A stretch of 50,115 nt of DNA, taken from positions 1 to 50,115 of the forward strand of contig JASLDW010000069.1 of the NCBI GenBank assembly GCA_030151365.1, in the 5' to 3' direction. A model generated the notes under the pieces. The model was given only the letters and a program-made list of their open reading frames with translations, ran no database searches and was not told the DNA's origin. How positions within the stretch are numbered: the stretch's first letter is position 1; each line of letters starts with the position of its first letter. Origin of the DNA: Lysobacter sp. (GTDB taxonomy: Bacteria > Pseudomonadota > Gammaproteobacteria > Xanthomonadales > Xanthomonadaceae). The translations under genes and the position numbers were made by a program. Below are positions 34,694-43,654 of the stretch, in pieces.

Positions 34694-35773
34694 ATGAAGA
34701 CGCTCGACAAGTACCTGGTGCGTGAATTCCTGCAGTCGGTGTTCGCCGCGCTGGTCGTGCTGTTGATGGTGATGGTCGGCGCGGCCTTCATGGACGTGCT
34801 GCGCGACATCGCCACCGGGCGCATGCCGGCCGGGATGATGTTCGCCCAGCTCGGGCTGGTGATGATCGGCTGGATGCCGCTGATCCTGCCGCTGGCGCTG
34901 ATGCTGGGCCTGCTGCTGGCGATGAGCCGCCTCTATCGCGATGCCGAGATGCCGGTGCTGGCGTCGGTCGGCGTCGGTCCGCGCCGCCTGCTGGGGCCGC
35001 TGCTGCCGGTGATCCTGCCGATGGTGGCGGTGATCGCCCTGTGCTCGCTGTGGCTGGCGCCGTGGTCGGACCGCTATAGCCGCGCCATGGTGAAGGAGGC
35101 CAACCGCAACATGCTGATCGCCGGCCTGGAGCCGGGCAAGTTCACCCAGCTGCCGGGCGCCAACGGCGTGGTCTACGTCGGCGACATGACCGCCGACGGC
35201 AGCCGCTTCCGCCGCGTCTTCATCTACCGCGAGAAGAAGGGCCGGATGGACGTGACCACCTCGTCCGACGGCACGGTATGGCTGGACGGCAGCCGCGCGC
35301 GCTACCTGCGCCTGACCGATGGCTTCGAGGTGGAGGGGCCGCTCGGCGCCGGAACCCTCGATTACCGCCTGCTGCAGTACAAGACCAATGACGTGAAGAT
35401 GCCGGATCGCGACAACGGCGACGTCGACGACCGCATCCAGAGCCAGCCGACGTCGGCGTTGCTGGCGGCGCCGGCTCGAGAAGCCAAGGCCGAGCTGCAC
35501 TGGCGCATCGCGCCGCCGCTGGTGGCGCTGGCGCTGGCGCTGCTTGCGATTCCGCTGTCGCGCAGCCCGCCGCGCCAGGCGCGCTATGGCCGCATCGTCA
35601 CCGGCGTCGTCGGTTACCTGTTGGCCGCGCAGTTGATGTTGCTTGGCCGGCAATGGCTGGGCAGCGGCAAGATTCCGATCGCGCTCGGCCTGTGGTGGCT
35701 GGTGGTGCCGTTGCTGGCACTCGCTTTCTGGGCCTACTTCCGCGACGGCAACCCTGGAAAATTGCGCCGATGA
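34694..35773 (+). CDS. lptF: LPS export ABC transporter permease LptF
   Basis: LptF, with LptG and the ATPase LptB, lifts lipopolysaccharide from the inner membrane to the Lpt bridge. The 359-residue protein has three N-terminal helices, a periplasmic beta-jellyroll (about 125-265; FTQLPGANGVVYVGDM, FIYREKKGRMDVTTSSDG) and three C-terminal helices (HWRIAPPLVALALALLAIPLSR). The start MKTLDKYLVREFLQS is the family norm; earlier in-frame codons overlap pepA. Its end overlaps the start of lptG. Confidence 0.96.
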   Translation: MKTLDKYLVREFLQSVFAALVVLLMVMVGAAFMDVLRDIATGRMPAGMMFAQLGLVMIGWMPLILPLALMLGLLLAMSRLYRDAEMPVLASVGVGPRRLLGPLLPVILPMVAVIALCSLWLAPWSDRYSRAMVKEANRNMLIAGLEPGKFTQLPGANGVVYVGDMTADGSRFRRVFIYREKKGRMDVTTSSDGTVWLDGSRARYLRLTDGFEVEGPLGAGTLDYRLLQYKTNDVKMPDRDNGDVDDRIQSQPTSALLAAPAREAKAELHWRIAPPLVALALALLAIPLSRSPPRQARYGRIVTGVVGYLLAAQLMLLGRQWLGSGKIPIALGLWWLVVPLLALAFWAYFRDGNPGKLRR

Positions 35774-36873
35774 TGCCGTTCCCGAAGATCCACGATCTCT
35801 ATATCGGTCGCGTGGTGCTGGTCTACGTGCTGGCGGCGTGGTTCGTCGTCGTCGGCATGGACTTCATGATCGGCGGCGTGCTCACGGAAATGGGCAACGT
35901 CGGCAAGGGGGCGTTCACCGCGCTCGACGCCATCGTCGTCAGTCTCTATACCTTGCCGTACCGGTTGTATTTCCACTTCCCGACCGCGGCGGTGATCGGT
36001 TCGCTGCTGGCGCTCGGGCAGCTCGCCGCGACTTCGGAACTGACGGTGATGCGCGCGCTCGGCCTGTCGCGTCGCCGCATCAGCCTCGCGGTGGCGATGG
36101 TGATCGGCCTGATGACGCTGGTGATGATGGTCAACGTCGAAACGGTGTCGCCATGGGCGCAGGATCGCGCCGCGGCCTATCGCACCGCGCGCAAGACCAA
36201 CGACACGATCATGCTGCAGTTCAAGGGCGTGTGGGCGCGCGAAGGCGATACCTTCATCAGCGCGACCGAGGGCCAGAACCACGAGAGCGGCAAGGACCGC
36301 TGGCTGGAACTGCGCGGCATGCGCCTGTACGAATTCGAATCGAACGGGCGGTTGAAGTCGATCGCCTACGTCCAGAGCGGCGAACACCGGCCCGGCGGCT
36401 GGGTGCTGAAGGGCGTCGATCGCATGCGGTTCTCCGACGACTCGGTGCAGAAGACCCATGCCGACCAGGAGCAGTGGCAATCGACGCTGGATGACACCGC
36501 GCTGGCCAGCACGGTGAGCCGCCCGCGCTACATGAGCACGAAGGACCTCAGGCAGGCGCTGGACTACCGCGAGCGCAACCAGCTCGACCCCGGCGAAGTC
36601 GAGGAGCATTACTGGTCGCACTGGTTCTATCCCTTGAACGTACTGGCCTTGTGCCTTGCCGCGATCCCGTTCGCGTTCGGCACCCTGCGCAGCGGCGGTC
36701 TCGGCAAACGACTGTTCCTCGGCATCGTGTTCGCGATCGGCTTCATGATGCTGCAGACGCAGATGGCGCGACTGGCAGGTGCGTTCAAGCTCGATTTCCG
36801 CATCGCCTACCTGATCCCGGTGGTGGTGATGCTGGGGATTTCGTGGCTGTTGTTCCGGCGGCGATCAAGCTAA
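35770..36873 (+). CDS. lptG: LPS export ABC transporter permease LptG
   Basis: The partner of LptF; 367 residues with the same plan of three helices, jellyroll and three helices (HDLYIGRVVLVYVLAAW, TSELTVMRALGLSRRRIS, WSHWFYPLNVLALCLAAIPFAFG). The start ATGATG at 35770/35773 overlaps the lptF stop, so the two are translationally coupled. The gene ends 27 bases before hairpin element copy B. lptA/B/C are not in the window. Confidence 0.96.
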   Translation: MMPFPKIHDLYIGRVVLVYVLAAWFVVVGMDFMIGGVLTEMGNVGKGAFTALDAIVVSLYTLPYRLYFHFPTAAVIGSLLALGQLAATSELTVMRALGLSRRRISLAVAMVIGLMTLVMMVNVETVSPWAQDRAAAYRTARKTNDTIMLQFKGVWAREGDTFISATEGQNHESGKDRWLELRGMRLYEFESNGRLKSIAYVQSGEHRPGGWVLKGVDRMRFSDDSVQKTHADQEQWQSTLDDTALASTVSRPRYMSTKDLRQALDYRERNQLDPGEVEEHYWSHWFYPLNVLALCLAAIPFAFGTLRSGGLGKRLFLGIVFAIGFMMLQTQMARLAGAFKLDFRIAYLIPVVVMLGISWLLFRRRSS

Positions 36874-36900
36874 GCGCGCGTATCGCACATTTCGTGTATC

Positions 36901-37298
36901 GCACGCGCTGGTGCGTGGGTGACCAGCTCCGTTGCGCGGGACGCCGTGAATACGTCCATGTAGGCTCATGCGCCGCATCCATGCGGCGCAATGCCCGCGC
37001 ACCGGACTGGCACACCCACTTCCGCGCGCGTGTTCGGCGCTGTGGCGAAAAGCATCAAGCGCGAGAGCTGTTGCTCTTTCTCCTCCACAACAGCACGCGC
37101 TGGCGGAGTGGGGTAATTGCGCCCACATCGCGCGCCGGTCTATCGAAAAACCTTCACCGGCGGCGCCGGCGCGGTTCGTCCGTATGATCGACCGTCCGCC
37201 GCATGGATGCGGCGGCCGAGCCTACATGGACGTATTCACGGCGAGTCGGCCATACGGACAACCGACGCAAGGCGCAAAGCCGGGCGACACGCTTTCGC
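36901..37298. repeat. Hairpin element, copy B (non-coding, inverted relative to copy A)
   Basis: This 398-bp element occupies nearly all of the 431-bp gap between the converging lptG and RDD genes and is a diverged inverted copy of 29217-29608. The same two 26-base arms lie at 36942-36967 and 37218-37243. Perfect hairpins stand inside them at 36969-36990 (10-bp stem) and 37196-37215 (9-bp stem). Outer arms at 37173-37192 and 37245-37263 pair; several differences from copy A occur in both arms together. The first ~130 bp and the ends are almost identical in the two copies, the middle is not. No coding potential seen in 36874-37304. Confidence 0.85.
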
Positions 37299-37304
37299 GA
37301 AGTG

Positions 37305-37763
37305 CTACGCGGCGCCATCCCGCTGCAGGTTGCGCACGAAGCGCGTGCCGCTGGCACGGTCGTGCCAGGTCAGGCGATCGCGATCGAACAGTGCCCACCA
37401 GAATCCGAGTCCGCCGAGCCCCAGCGAGACGCCGCCGACCAGGTAGCGAATCCATAGCGCGCGCAGCGACGCCGGTCCGCCGGACGTGGCATCCACGTAG
37501 ACCCGCCACGGCTTCATTCCGATCGTCTGGCCGCCGCGCCGCCAGCTGATCGTCGCGTATGCGCCTGTCACCGCGAACATCAGCAGCGTTTCCAGCCAGC
37601 CGGCCCAGGTGCCGCTCTGCACCGCTTCGCCGCGATTGATCGCCAGCATCACGACGATGGTGATGAACCACAGCGCCAGCATCGGGAAGAAGTCGTAGAC
37701 GAGGCACAACAGGCGCCAGCCGAGCAGGGCGCGTGGACGTGGAGCGGAATCGGAAGCGTTCAT
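37305..37763 (-). CDS. RDD-family membrane protein
   Basis: The 152-residue protein has helices near residues 14-44 and 55-75 and another near 110-130, and the family pattern RALLGWRLLCLVYDFFPML followed by GGQTIGMKPWRVYV. RDD proteins are named for Arg-Asp-Asp; here the first helix has R and D placed accordingly. Function is unknown, although some act as cation antiporters. Divergent from xerD across 30 bases; longer in-frame starts would cross xerD. Confidence 0.85.
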   Translation of the reverse strand: MNASDSAPRPRALLGWRLLCLVYDFFPMLALWFITIVVMLAINRGEAVQSGTWAGWLETLLMFAVTGAYATISWRRGGQTIGMKPWRVYVDATSGGPASLRALWIRYLVGGVSLGLGGLGFWWALFDRDRLTWHDRASGTRFVRNLQRDGAA

Positions 37764-37793
37764 CGCCACAAGGATAAGCGTTAGGCTGCGCGC

Positions 37794-38747
37794 ATGAGTG
37801 CACGGACTCCCGCCGAACGCCGCATGGCCGCGTTGCAGCTGCCGGATGCGGTGGACGCCGACATAGCCGCGATCGAATCCTGCCTGGAATCCGCCTGGGC
37901 CGAGCACGGCCTGGCACGCGCCACGCTGGACAGCTATCGGCGCGATCTCGAGGGTTCCGCGCGCTGGTGCGCGACGAAACGGGTGCAGCTGGTCGACGCC
38001 GGTCGCGGCGATCTCTATGGGTTGCTGGCGTGGCGCAGCGAACAGCACTATTCGCCGCGCAGCACGGCGCGACTGTTGTCGGCGTTGCGGATGTTCTATG
38101 CCGACCGCATTCGCCGTGGTGCGCGCAGCGACGATCCCGTGGCATTGCTCGACAGTCCGAAGATGCCGCGCAGCCTGCCCAAGGCGATGGCGGAAGGGCA
38201 GGTCGAGGCGATGCTGGCGGCACCGGACATCGGGAGCACGGAGGGCTTGCGCGATCGCGCGATGCTGGAATTGATGTATGCCTGCGGCCTGCGCGTGAGC
38301 GAACTGGTCGATCTCCCGGCCACCGCGCTCAACCTGCGCCAGGGCGTGTTGCGCGTGCGCGGCAAAGGCAACAAGGAGCGCCTGGTCCCGCTGGGAGCCG
38401 AGGCGCAGCACTGGCTCGAACGCTATCTGCGCGAGGCGCGACCGCAACTGGCCGGGCGGCGCACCCAGGAGGCGCTATTCCTCACCGCGAAAGCCGACGC
38501 GTTGACCCGCCAGGCGTTCTGGGCCTTGGTCAAGCGCTACGCGGTGCTGGGTGGCCTCGATCCGGCGCGGGTCAGCCCGCACGCGCTACGCCACAGTTTC
38601 GCCACCCATCTCCTCAACCATGGCGCCGACCTGCGCGCGTTGCAGATGCTGCTCGGCCACAGCGCGCTGTCGACCACCCAGATCTACACGCTGGTGGCGC
38701 GCGAGCAATTGAAGTCGCTGCATGCCCGCCACCATCCGCGGGGCTAG
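37794..38747 (+). CDS. xerD: Tyrosine recombinase XerD
   Basis: XerD with XerC resolves chromosome dimers at dif. The 317-residue protein has an N-terminal SAM-like domain (HGLARATLDSYRRDLEGSARW) and the catalytic set: Arg in YACGLRVSELVDL, Lys in GKGNKERLVPLG, HALRHSFATHLL, GHSALSTTQIYT with the nucleophile Tyr. This is the core XerD and not an integrase, judged by length and by its position before dsbC, a common gammaproteobacterial order. Confidence 0.95.
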   Translation: MSARTPAERRMAALQLPDAVDADIAAIESCLESAWAEHGLARATLDSYRRDLEGSARWCATKRVQLVDAGRGDLYGLLAWRSEQHYSPRSTARLLSALRMFYADRIRRGARSDDPVALLDSPKMPRSLPKAMAEGQVEAMLAAPDIGSTEGLRDRAMLELMYACGLRVSELVDLPATALNLRQGVLRVRGKGNKERLVPLGAEAQHWLERYLREARPQLAGRRTQEALFLTAKADALTRQAFWALVKRYAVLGGLDPARVSPHALRHSFATHLLNHGADLRALQMLLGHSALSTTQIYTLVAREQLKSLHARHHPRG

Positions 38748-38822
38748 GCGTTCAGCTTGCCTGGCCGTATTCCCGGCGATCCATGCGAAAATGCCGGCGT
38801 GACCAGAATTTTCCGGACCCTG

Positions 38823-39629
38823 ATGAACCCGCGCCTTCTCCTTGCCACCGCGATCGCGGCCGCCAGTCTGACCGCCTGTGCCAAGCCCATGGCGGCGGAA
38901 AACGCCAAGGCCGATGATGCCAAGGCCGCACCGGTGCCTGTCGCCGGCGCCATTGCCAAGCCGGCTGCGGGCACACCCGAGGCGCGCGCCATCGAAGCCC
39001 TGCACAAGGCCAATCCGGACCTGAAGGTCGATCGCGCCAGTGCCGCGGCGGTGCCGGGATTCCGCGAACTCATCGTCAACGGACACACGCTCTATGTCTC
39101 CGATGACGGTCGCTACGTCCTCCAGGGCAACCTGTACGACACCGTGGCCAAGAAGGACCTGAGCGAGGCCACGATGTCGGCGCTGCGCCGCGAGGAACTG
39201 GCCAAGGTGCCGGCGTCCCAGCGCATCGTGTTCGCGCCGGCCAACCCGAAATACACGGTCAGCGTGTTCACCGACACGCAGTGCGGTTTCTGCCAGAAGC
39301 TGCACAGCCAGATCGCCCAGTACAACGCCCTGGGGATCGCCATCGAATATCTCGCCTTCCCGCGGATGGGACCGGCCAGCGACGATTTCAGCCAGATGGA
39401 GGCGGTGTGGTGCTCGGCCAACCGTGGCAAGGCATTGACCGACGCCAAGAACGGCAAGCGCATCAACGCGCCACGCTGCAGCAGTCCGGTGGCGATGGAG
39501 TACGATCTTGGCCGGCGCCTGGGCCTGACCGGGACGCCGATGATCATCGCGCCCAACGGCAATGCCGCACCCGGCTATCTCGATCCGGCGCGGATGAAGC
39601 AGTGGCTGGATTCGGGCGCCACCCAGTAA
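38823..39629 (+). CDS. dsbC: Thiol:disulfide isomerase DsbC, lipoprotein form
   Basis: The periplasmic disulfide isomerase repairs wrong disulfides. In 268 residues it has a dimerisation region (KVDRASAAAVPGFRELIVNGHTLYVSDDG) and a thioredoxin domain with the active-site CGFC at Cys154-Cys157, a second Cys pair (VWCSANRG...PRCSSP) and cis-Pro TGTPMII. The signal ends SLTAC, Cys19, which predicts lipidation, followed by an Ala/Lys/Pro-rich linker to about residue 55. E. coli DsbC is soluble and lacks this. A GTG at 38799 is a possible longer start. Confidence 0.92.
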   Translation: MNPRLLLATAIAAASLTACAKPMAAENAKADDAKAAPVPVAGAIAKPAAGTPEARAIEALHKANPDLKVDRASAAAVPGFRELIVNGHTLYVSDDGRYVLQGNLYDTVAKKDLSEATMSALRREELAKVPASQRIVFAPANPKYTVSVFTDTQCGFCQKLHSQIAQYNALGIAIEYLAFPRMGPASDDFSQMEAVWCSANRGKALTDAKNGKRINAPRCSSPVAMEYDLGRRLGLTGTPMIIAPNGNAAPGYLDPARMKQWLDSGATQ

Positions 39630-39671
39630 CGCCAGCTGGTCCGCCAGTCGGCGGCGCGGGGCGAGGGCCGC

Positions 39672-39677
39672 TACAAT
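39672..39677 (+). promoter_or_regulatory. Candidate -10 box for purL
   Basis: TACAAT ends 30 bases before the purL ATG, in the 78-base gap after dsbC, and sits in GGCCGCTACAAT, nearly the same context as the scoA box. No PurR-like palindrome was seen in the gap. Confidence 0.4.
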
Positions 39678-39707
39678 AGGCGGCCATTCGCCACGGTTTT
39701 TCTGGAC

Positions 39708-42700
39708 ATGATCGTGCTCGAGGGCCAGCCGGCCCTGTCGCCGTTCCGCCGCGAACGGCTGGAAGCCCGCCTCCGCGCCATCGCCCCCGAACTCGGCATC
39801 ACCGCAAGCTGGTTCACCTACTGGGTGCAGCCACGGGACGGCGCCTCGCCCGACATCGCCAAGCTCGGTCGCATCCTCCAGGCCAACACCGAGTCGCAGC
39901 CGCGCGCCGCCGGCTCGATCTCTCGTTACGTCAGCCCGCGCCTCGGCACCATTTCGCCGTGGGCGAGCAAGGCCACCGAGCTGCTGCAGGGCGCTGGGCT
40001 GCCGGTGCAGCGCGTCGAACGCGGCGTCCGCCTCGACATTTCCGGCTGGCCGGCCGATGCCGCGACTCAGGCCGCGCTGTCGAAGGTGCTGCACGATCCG
40101 ATGACGCAGTCGTTGCTCGCCGATGTCGCCGACGCGGCGCATCTGTTCGAGACCCATCCGCGCGCCGCGCTGGAACGCGTGCCGCTGGACACGCTCGATG
40201 CCGCCAATCGCCGCCTCGGCCTGGCCCTGGCCGACGACGAAGTCGAATATCTGCAGCAGCGCTATGGCGAATTGCAGCGCGATCCCGCCGACGTCGAACT
40301 GATGATGTTCGCGCAGGCGAATTCGGAACACTGCCGCCACAAGATCTTCAACGCCAGCTGGACGCTGGATGGCGATGCGCAGGAACGCTCGCTGTTCCGC
40401 ATGATCAAGAACACCCACCAGCGCACGCCGCAGCACACGCTGTCGGCGTACAGCGACAACGCCGCGGTGGTGGAAGGCTACGAGACGCGTCGCCTGCAGG
40501 CCGATCCGGTCACGCACGAATGGATGCTGAAGCCGACGCAGGAATCGGCGTTTGCGATCAAGGTGGAGACGCACAACCATCCGACCGCGATCTCGCCCTA
40601 TGCCGGCGCGTCCACCGGTTCCGGTGGCGAAATCCGCGACGAAGGCGCGACCGGCCGTGGCGGCAAGCCCAAGGCCGGCCTGTGCGGTTTCAGCGTGTCG
40701 GCGCTGCGCATCCCGACCTTGCCGCAGCCGTGGGAACATCCGCGCGTGCTCAATCCGCGCATGGCACCGGCGTTGCAGATCATGCTGGAAGGCCCGATCG
40801 GTGCGGCGGCGTTCAACAACGAATTCGGCCGTCCCAATCTCGCCGGTTATTTCCGCACCTTCGAAGTGGTGCAGCCCGATGGCCTGGTGCGCGCCTACGA
40901 CAAGCCGATCATGCTTGCCGGTGGTCTCGGCGCGATCGATCGCGCGCTGGTCGAGAAGCGCCGCCTGCAGCCGGGCGATGCGGTGATCGTGCTTGGCGGT
41001 CCGGCGATGCTGATCGGACTCGGTGGTGGCGCAGCGAGTTCGCTGGCCTCGGGCCAGAGCTCGGAAGAACTCGATTTCGCTTCCGTGCAGCGCGACAATC
41101 CGGAAATGGAACGCCGCGCGCAGGAAGTGATCGACGCCTGCATCGCCCTCGCCGAACGCAATCCGATCCGCAGCATCCACGACGTCGGCGCCGGTGGTTT
41201 GTCGAACGCGATCCCCGAACTGCTGCACGACTCCGGCGTCGGTGGGGTGATCGATCTCGACAAGGTGCCGAGCGACGATCCCACGCTGTCGCCGATGCAG
41301 CTGTGGTGCAACGAATCGCAGGAACGCTACGTGCTCGGCATCGCCGCCGATCGCGTCGACGAATTCGCTGCGCTGTGCGCGCGCGAGCGTTGCCCGTTCG
41401 CGGTGGTCGGCTACGCAACCGCGGAAGAACGCCTGGTGGTGGGCTACGGCGCGACGGTCGAATCGATCGCCATGCCCAGGGCCGAAGCCAATGCCATCGA
41501 CCTGCCGATGGACGTGCTGTTCGGCAAGGCGCCGAAGATGCATCGCGACGCCGAGTCGCCGAAGGCGCCGCGCTGGAACGAAGTCGCAACCGATGGCTTG
41601 TCGCTGCGCGATGCCGGCCTGCGCGTGCTCGCGCATCCGACCGTGGCCGCGAAATCCTTCCTCGTCACCATCGGCGATCGCAGCGTCGGTGGCCTGACCG
41701 CGCGCGACCAGATGGTCGGTCCGTGGCAGCTGCCGGTGGCCGACGTCGCGATCACGCTGGCTGGTTACGACGGCCACGCCGGCGAAGCGATGGCGATCGG
41801 CGAACGCACGCCGCTGGCGCTGATCGATGCCGCCGCGAGCGCGCGCATGGCGGTCGGCGAGGCGATCACCAACCTGTGCGCGGCGCCGGTCGATGCGCTC
41901 GAGCGCATCAAGCTCTACGCCAACTGGATGGCCGCCGCCGGCACGGCGGGCGAAGACGCGCGTTTGTACGAAGCGGTACAAGCGGTCGGCATGGAGCTGT
42001 GTCCTGCGCTCGGCCTGAGCATTCCGGTCGGCAAGGATTCGCTGTCGATGCAGGCGCAATGGCAGGTGGATGGCGAAACGCACAAGTCGGTCTCGCCGGT
42101 GTCGCTGGTCGTCACCGCGTTCGCGCCGGTGCACGACGTCCGCAAGCAACTGACGCCGCTGCTGTCGCGCGAAGACGACACCGAGCTGTGGCTGATCGGC
42201 CTCGGTGCCGGCCAGCGTCGTCTCGGCGGCTCGATCCTCGCCCAGTGCTTCAACGCTTTCGGTGGCGACGCGCCCGATCTCGACGATCCGGAACTGCTGC
42301 GCGGCTTCTTCGAGCTGATGCGCGATGCGCGCGAAGCCGGCCTGCTGCTGGCCTACCACGACCGTTCCGACGGCGGCGCCTTCGCGGCCCTGTGCGAAAT
42401 GGCCTTCGCTTCGCATCGCGGCCTCGACATCTCGCTCGACGGTTGGGCCACCGCCCACGACGACGATCCCTTCGAGGTGCTGTTCAACGAGGAACTCGGT
42501 GCGGTGGTGCAGATCCGCAGCGAGGACCGCGCCGAATTCGCCGATCTTGTCGCGCGCCACGGCCTGGTCGAATGCGCGCAACGCATTGCCCGGCCGACCC
42601 GTGCCGACGACATTCGCGTGCTCGCCGGCGGCAAGGCGATCGCCGAATGGCATTGGCACGAATTGTTCGATGCCTGGTGGGCGGTGACCCACGCCATGCA

Positions 42701-43598
42701 GCGCATGCGCGACAACCCGGAATCGGCCGACCAGGAGCGCGAACTCGCGCGCCGTTTCGATGCGCCGGGCCTGGTGCCGAAACTGGCCTTCGATCCCGAG
42801 GACGACATCGCCGCAGCGCTCATCGCTTCGGGCAAGCGACCGCGCGTGGTGATCCTGCGCGAGCAGGGCGTCAACGGCCAAGTCGAGATGGCCTCGGCCT
42901 TCATGGCCGCCGGCTTCGATGCAGTGGACGTGCACATGAGCGACCTGATCGAAGGTCGCGCCACGCTCGACGATTTCATCGGCCTCGCCGCCTGTGGCGG
43001 TTTCAGCTATGGCGACGTGCTCGGTGCCGGTCGTGGCTGGGCGACGTCGATCCTAGAACGCCCGGCCCTGCGCGCGATGTTCGAGCGCTTCTTCGCGCGT
43101 TCCGACACCTTCACGCTGGGCGTGTGCAATGGCTGCCAGATGCTGGCGCAGTTGCGCGACATCATCCCCGGCGCCGCGCACTTCCCGGACCTGCAGCGCA
43201 ACGCCAGCGAGCAGTACGAAGCGCGTCTGTCGCAGGTGGAACTGCCGGAATCGCCATCGATCCTGCTGCGCGGCATGGCCGGTTCGCGTATCCCGGTGGT
43301 GGTCGCGCATGGCGAAGGCCGCATGCAGTTCGCCAGTGCCGACGATCAGGCGAAAGTCGCGGTCGCGGCGCGTTATGTCGACGGCGAAGGCAAGATCGCG
43401 ACGACGTTCCCGACCAATCCCAACGGATCGCCCGAGGGCATGGCCGGCGTCTGCAGTGACGATGGTCGCGTCACCATCCTGATGCCGCATCCGGAACGCA
43501 CGCGCATCGCCGCCAACTTCAGCTGGCATCCCGACAGTTGGGGCGATACCTCGCCGTGGGCGCGGATGTTCCGCAACGCCCGTGTCTGGGTCGGCTGA
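39708..43598 (+). CDS. purL: Phosphoribosylformylglycinamidine synthase
   Basis: The 1296-residue large-form PurL makes FGAM from FGAR, ATP and glutamine in purine synthesis. It has the N-terminal PurS-like and linker regions, two AIRS-like halves (ETHNHPTAISPYAGASTGSGGEIRDEGATGRG at about 285-315; SVGGLTARDQMVGPWQLPVADVA) and a class I glutaminase at the C-terminus with CNGCQML (nucleophile Cys) and MPHPERT. Length and order are normal. A very long open frame on the opposite strand is a by-product of GC-rich codons. Confidence 0.98.
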   Translation: MIVLEGQPALSPFRRERLEARLRAIAPELGITASWFTYWVQPRDGASPDIAKLGRILQANTESQPRAAGSISRYVSPRLGTISPWASKATELLQGAGLPVQRVERGVRLDISGWPADAATQAALSKVLHDPMTQSLLADVADAAHLFETHPRAALERVPLDTLDAANRRLGLALADDEVEYLQQRYGELQRDPADVELMMFAQANSEHCRHKIFNASWTLDGDAQERSLFRMIKNTHQRTPQHTLSAYSDNAAVVEGYETRRLQADPVTHEWMLKPTQESAFAIKVETHNHPTAISPYAGASTGSGGEIRDEGATGRGGKPKAGLCGFSVSALRIPTLPQPWEHPRVLNPRMAPALQIMLEGPIGAAAFNNEFGRPNLAGYFRTFEVVQPDGLVRAYDKPIMLAGGLGAIDRALVEKRRLQPGDAVIVLGGPAMLIGLGGGAASSLASGQSSEELDFASVQRDNPEMERRAQEVIDACIALAERNPIRSIHDVGAGGLSNAIPELLHDSGVGGVIDLDKVPSDDPTLSPMQLWCNESQERYVLGIAADRVDEFAALCARERCPFAVVGYATAEERLVVGYGATVESIAMPRAEANAIDLPMDVLFGKAPKMHRDAESPKAPRWNEVATDGLSLRDAGLRVLAHPTVAAKSFLVTIGDRSVGGLTARDQMVGPWQLPVADVAITLAGYDGHAGEAMAIGERTPLALIDAAASARMAVGEAITNLCAAPVDALERIKLYANWMAAAGTAGEDARLYEAVQAVGMELCPALGLSIPVGKDSLSMQAQWQVDGETHKSVSPVSLVVTAFAPVHDVRKQLTPLLSREDDTELWLIGLGAGQRRLGGSILAQCFNAFGGDAPDLDDPELLRGFFELMRDAREAGLLLAYHDRSDGGAFAALCEMAFASHRGLDISLDGWATAHDDDPFEVLFNEELGAVVQIRSEDRAEFADLVARHGLVECAQRIARPTRADDIRVLAGGKAIAEWHWHELFDAWWAVTHAMQRMRDNPESADQERELARRFDAPGLVPKLAFDPEDDIAAALIASGKRPRVVILREQGVNGQVEMASAFMAAGFDAVDVHMSDLIEGRATLDDFIGLAACGGFSYGDVLGAGRGWATSILERPALRAMFERFFARSDTFTLGVCNGCQMLAQLRDIIPGAAHFPDLQRNASEQYEARLSQVELPESPSILLRGMAGSRIPVVVAHGEGRMQFASADDQAKVAVAARYVDGEGKIATTFPTNPNGSPEGMAGVCSDDGRVTILMPHPERTRIAANFSWHPDSWGDTSPWARMFRNARVWVG

Positions 43599-43654
43599 AG
43601 CGGGCATCGACACCGGGCTGATAAAGTGGATGCGACCCCGCATCCCGCCGACGC

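Noticed and set aside
29217..37298. Possible insertion sequences at the two hairpin elements
   Set aside because: No transposase frame, no target-site duplication that I can see, and the ends are not simple terminal inverted repeats.
38586..42935. A 1449-codon open frame on the minus strand opposite purL
   Set aside because: purL on the + strand has full family motifs. The antisense product is rich in His, Arg, Asp and Gln with no domain, as expected from GC-rich codons read backwards.
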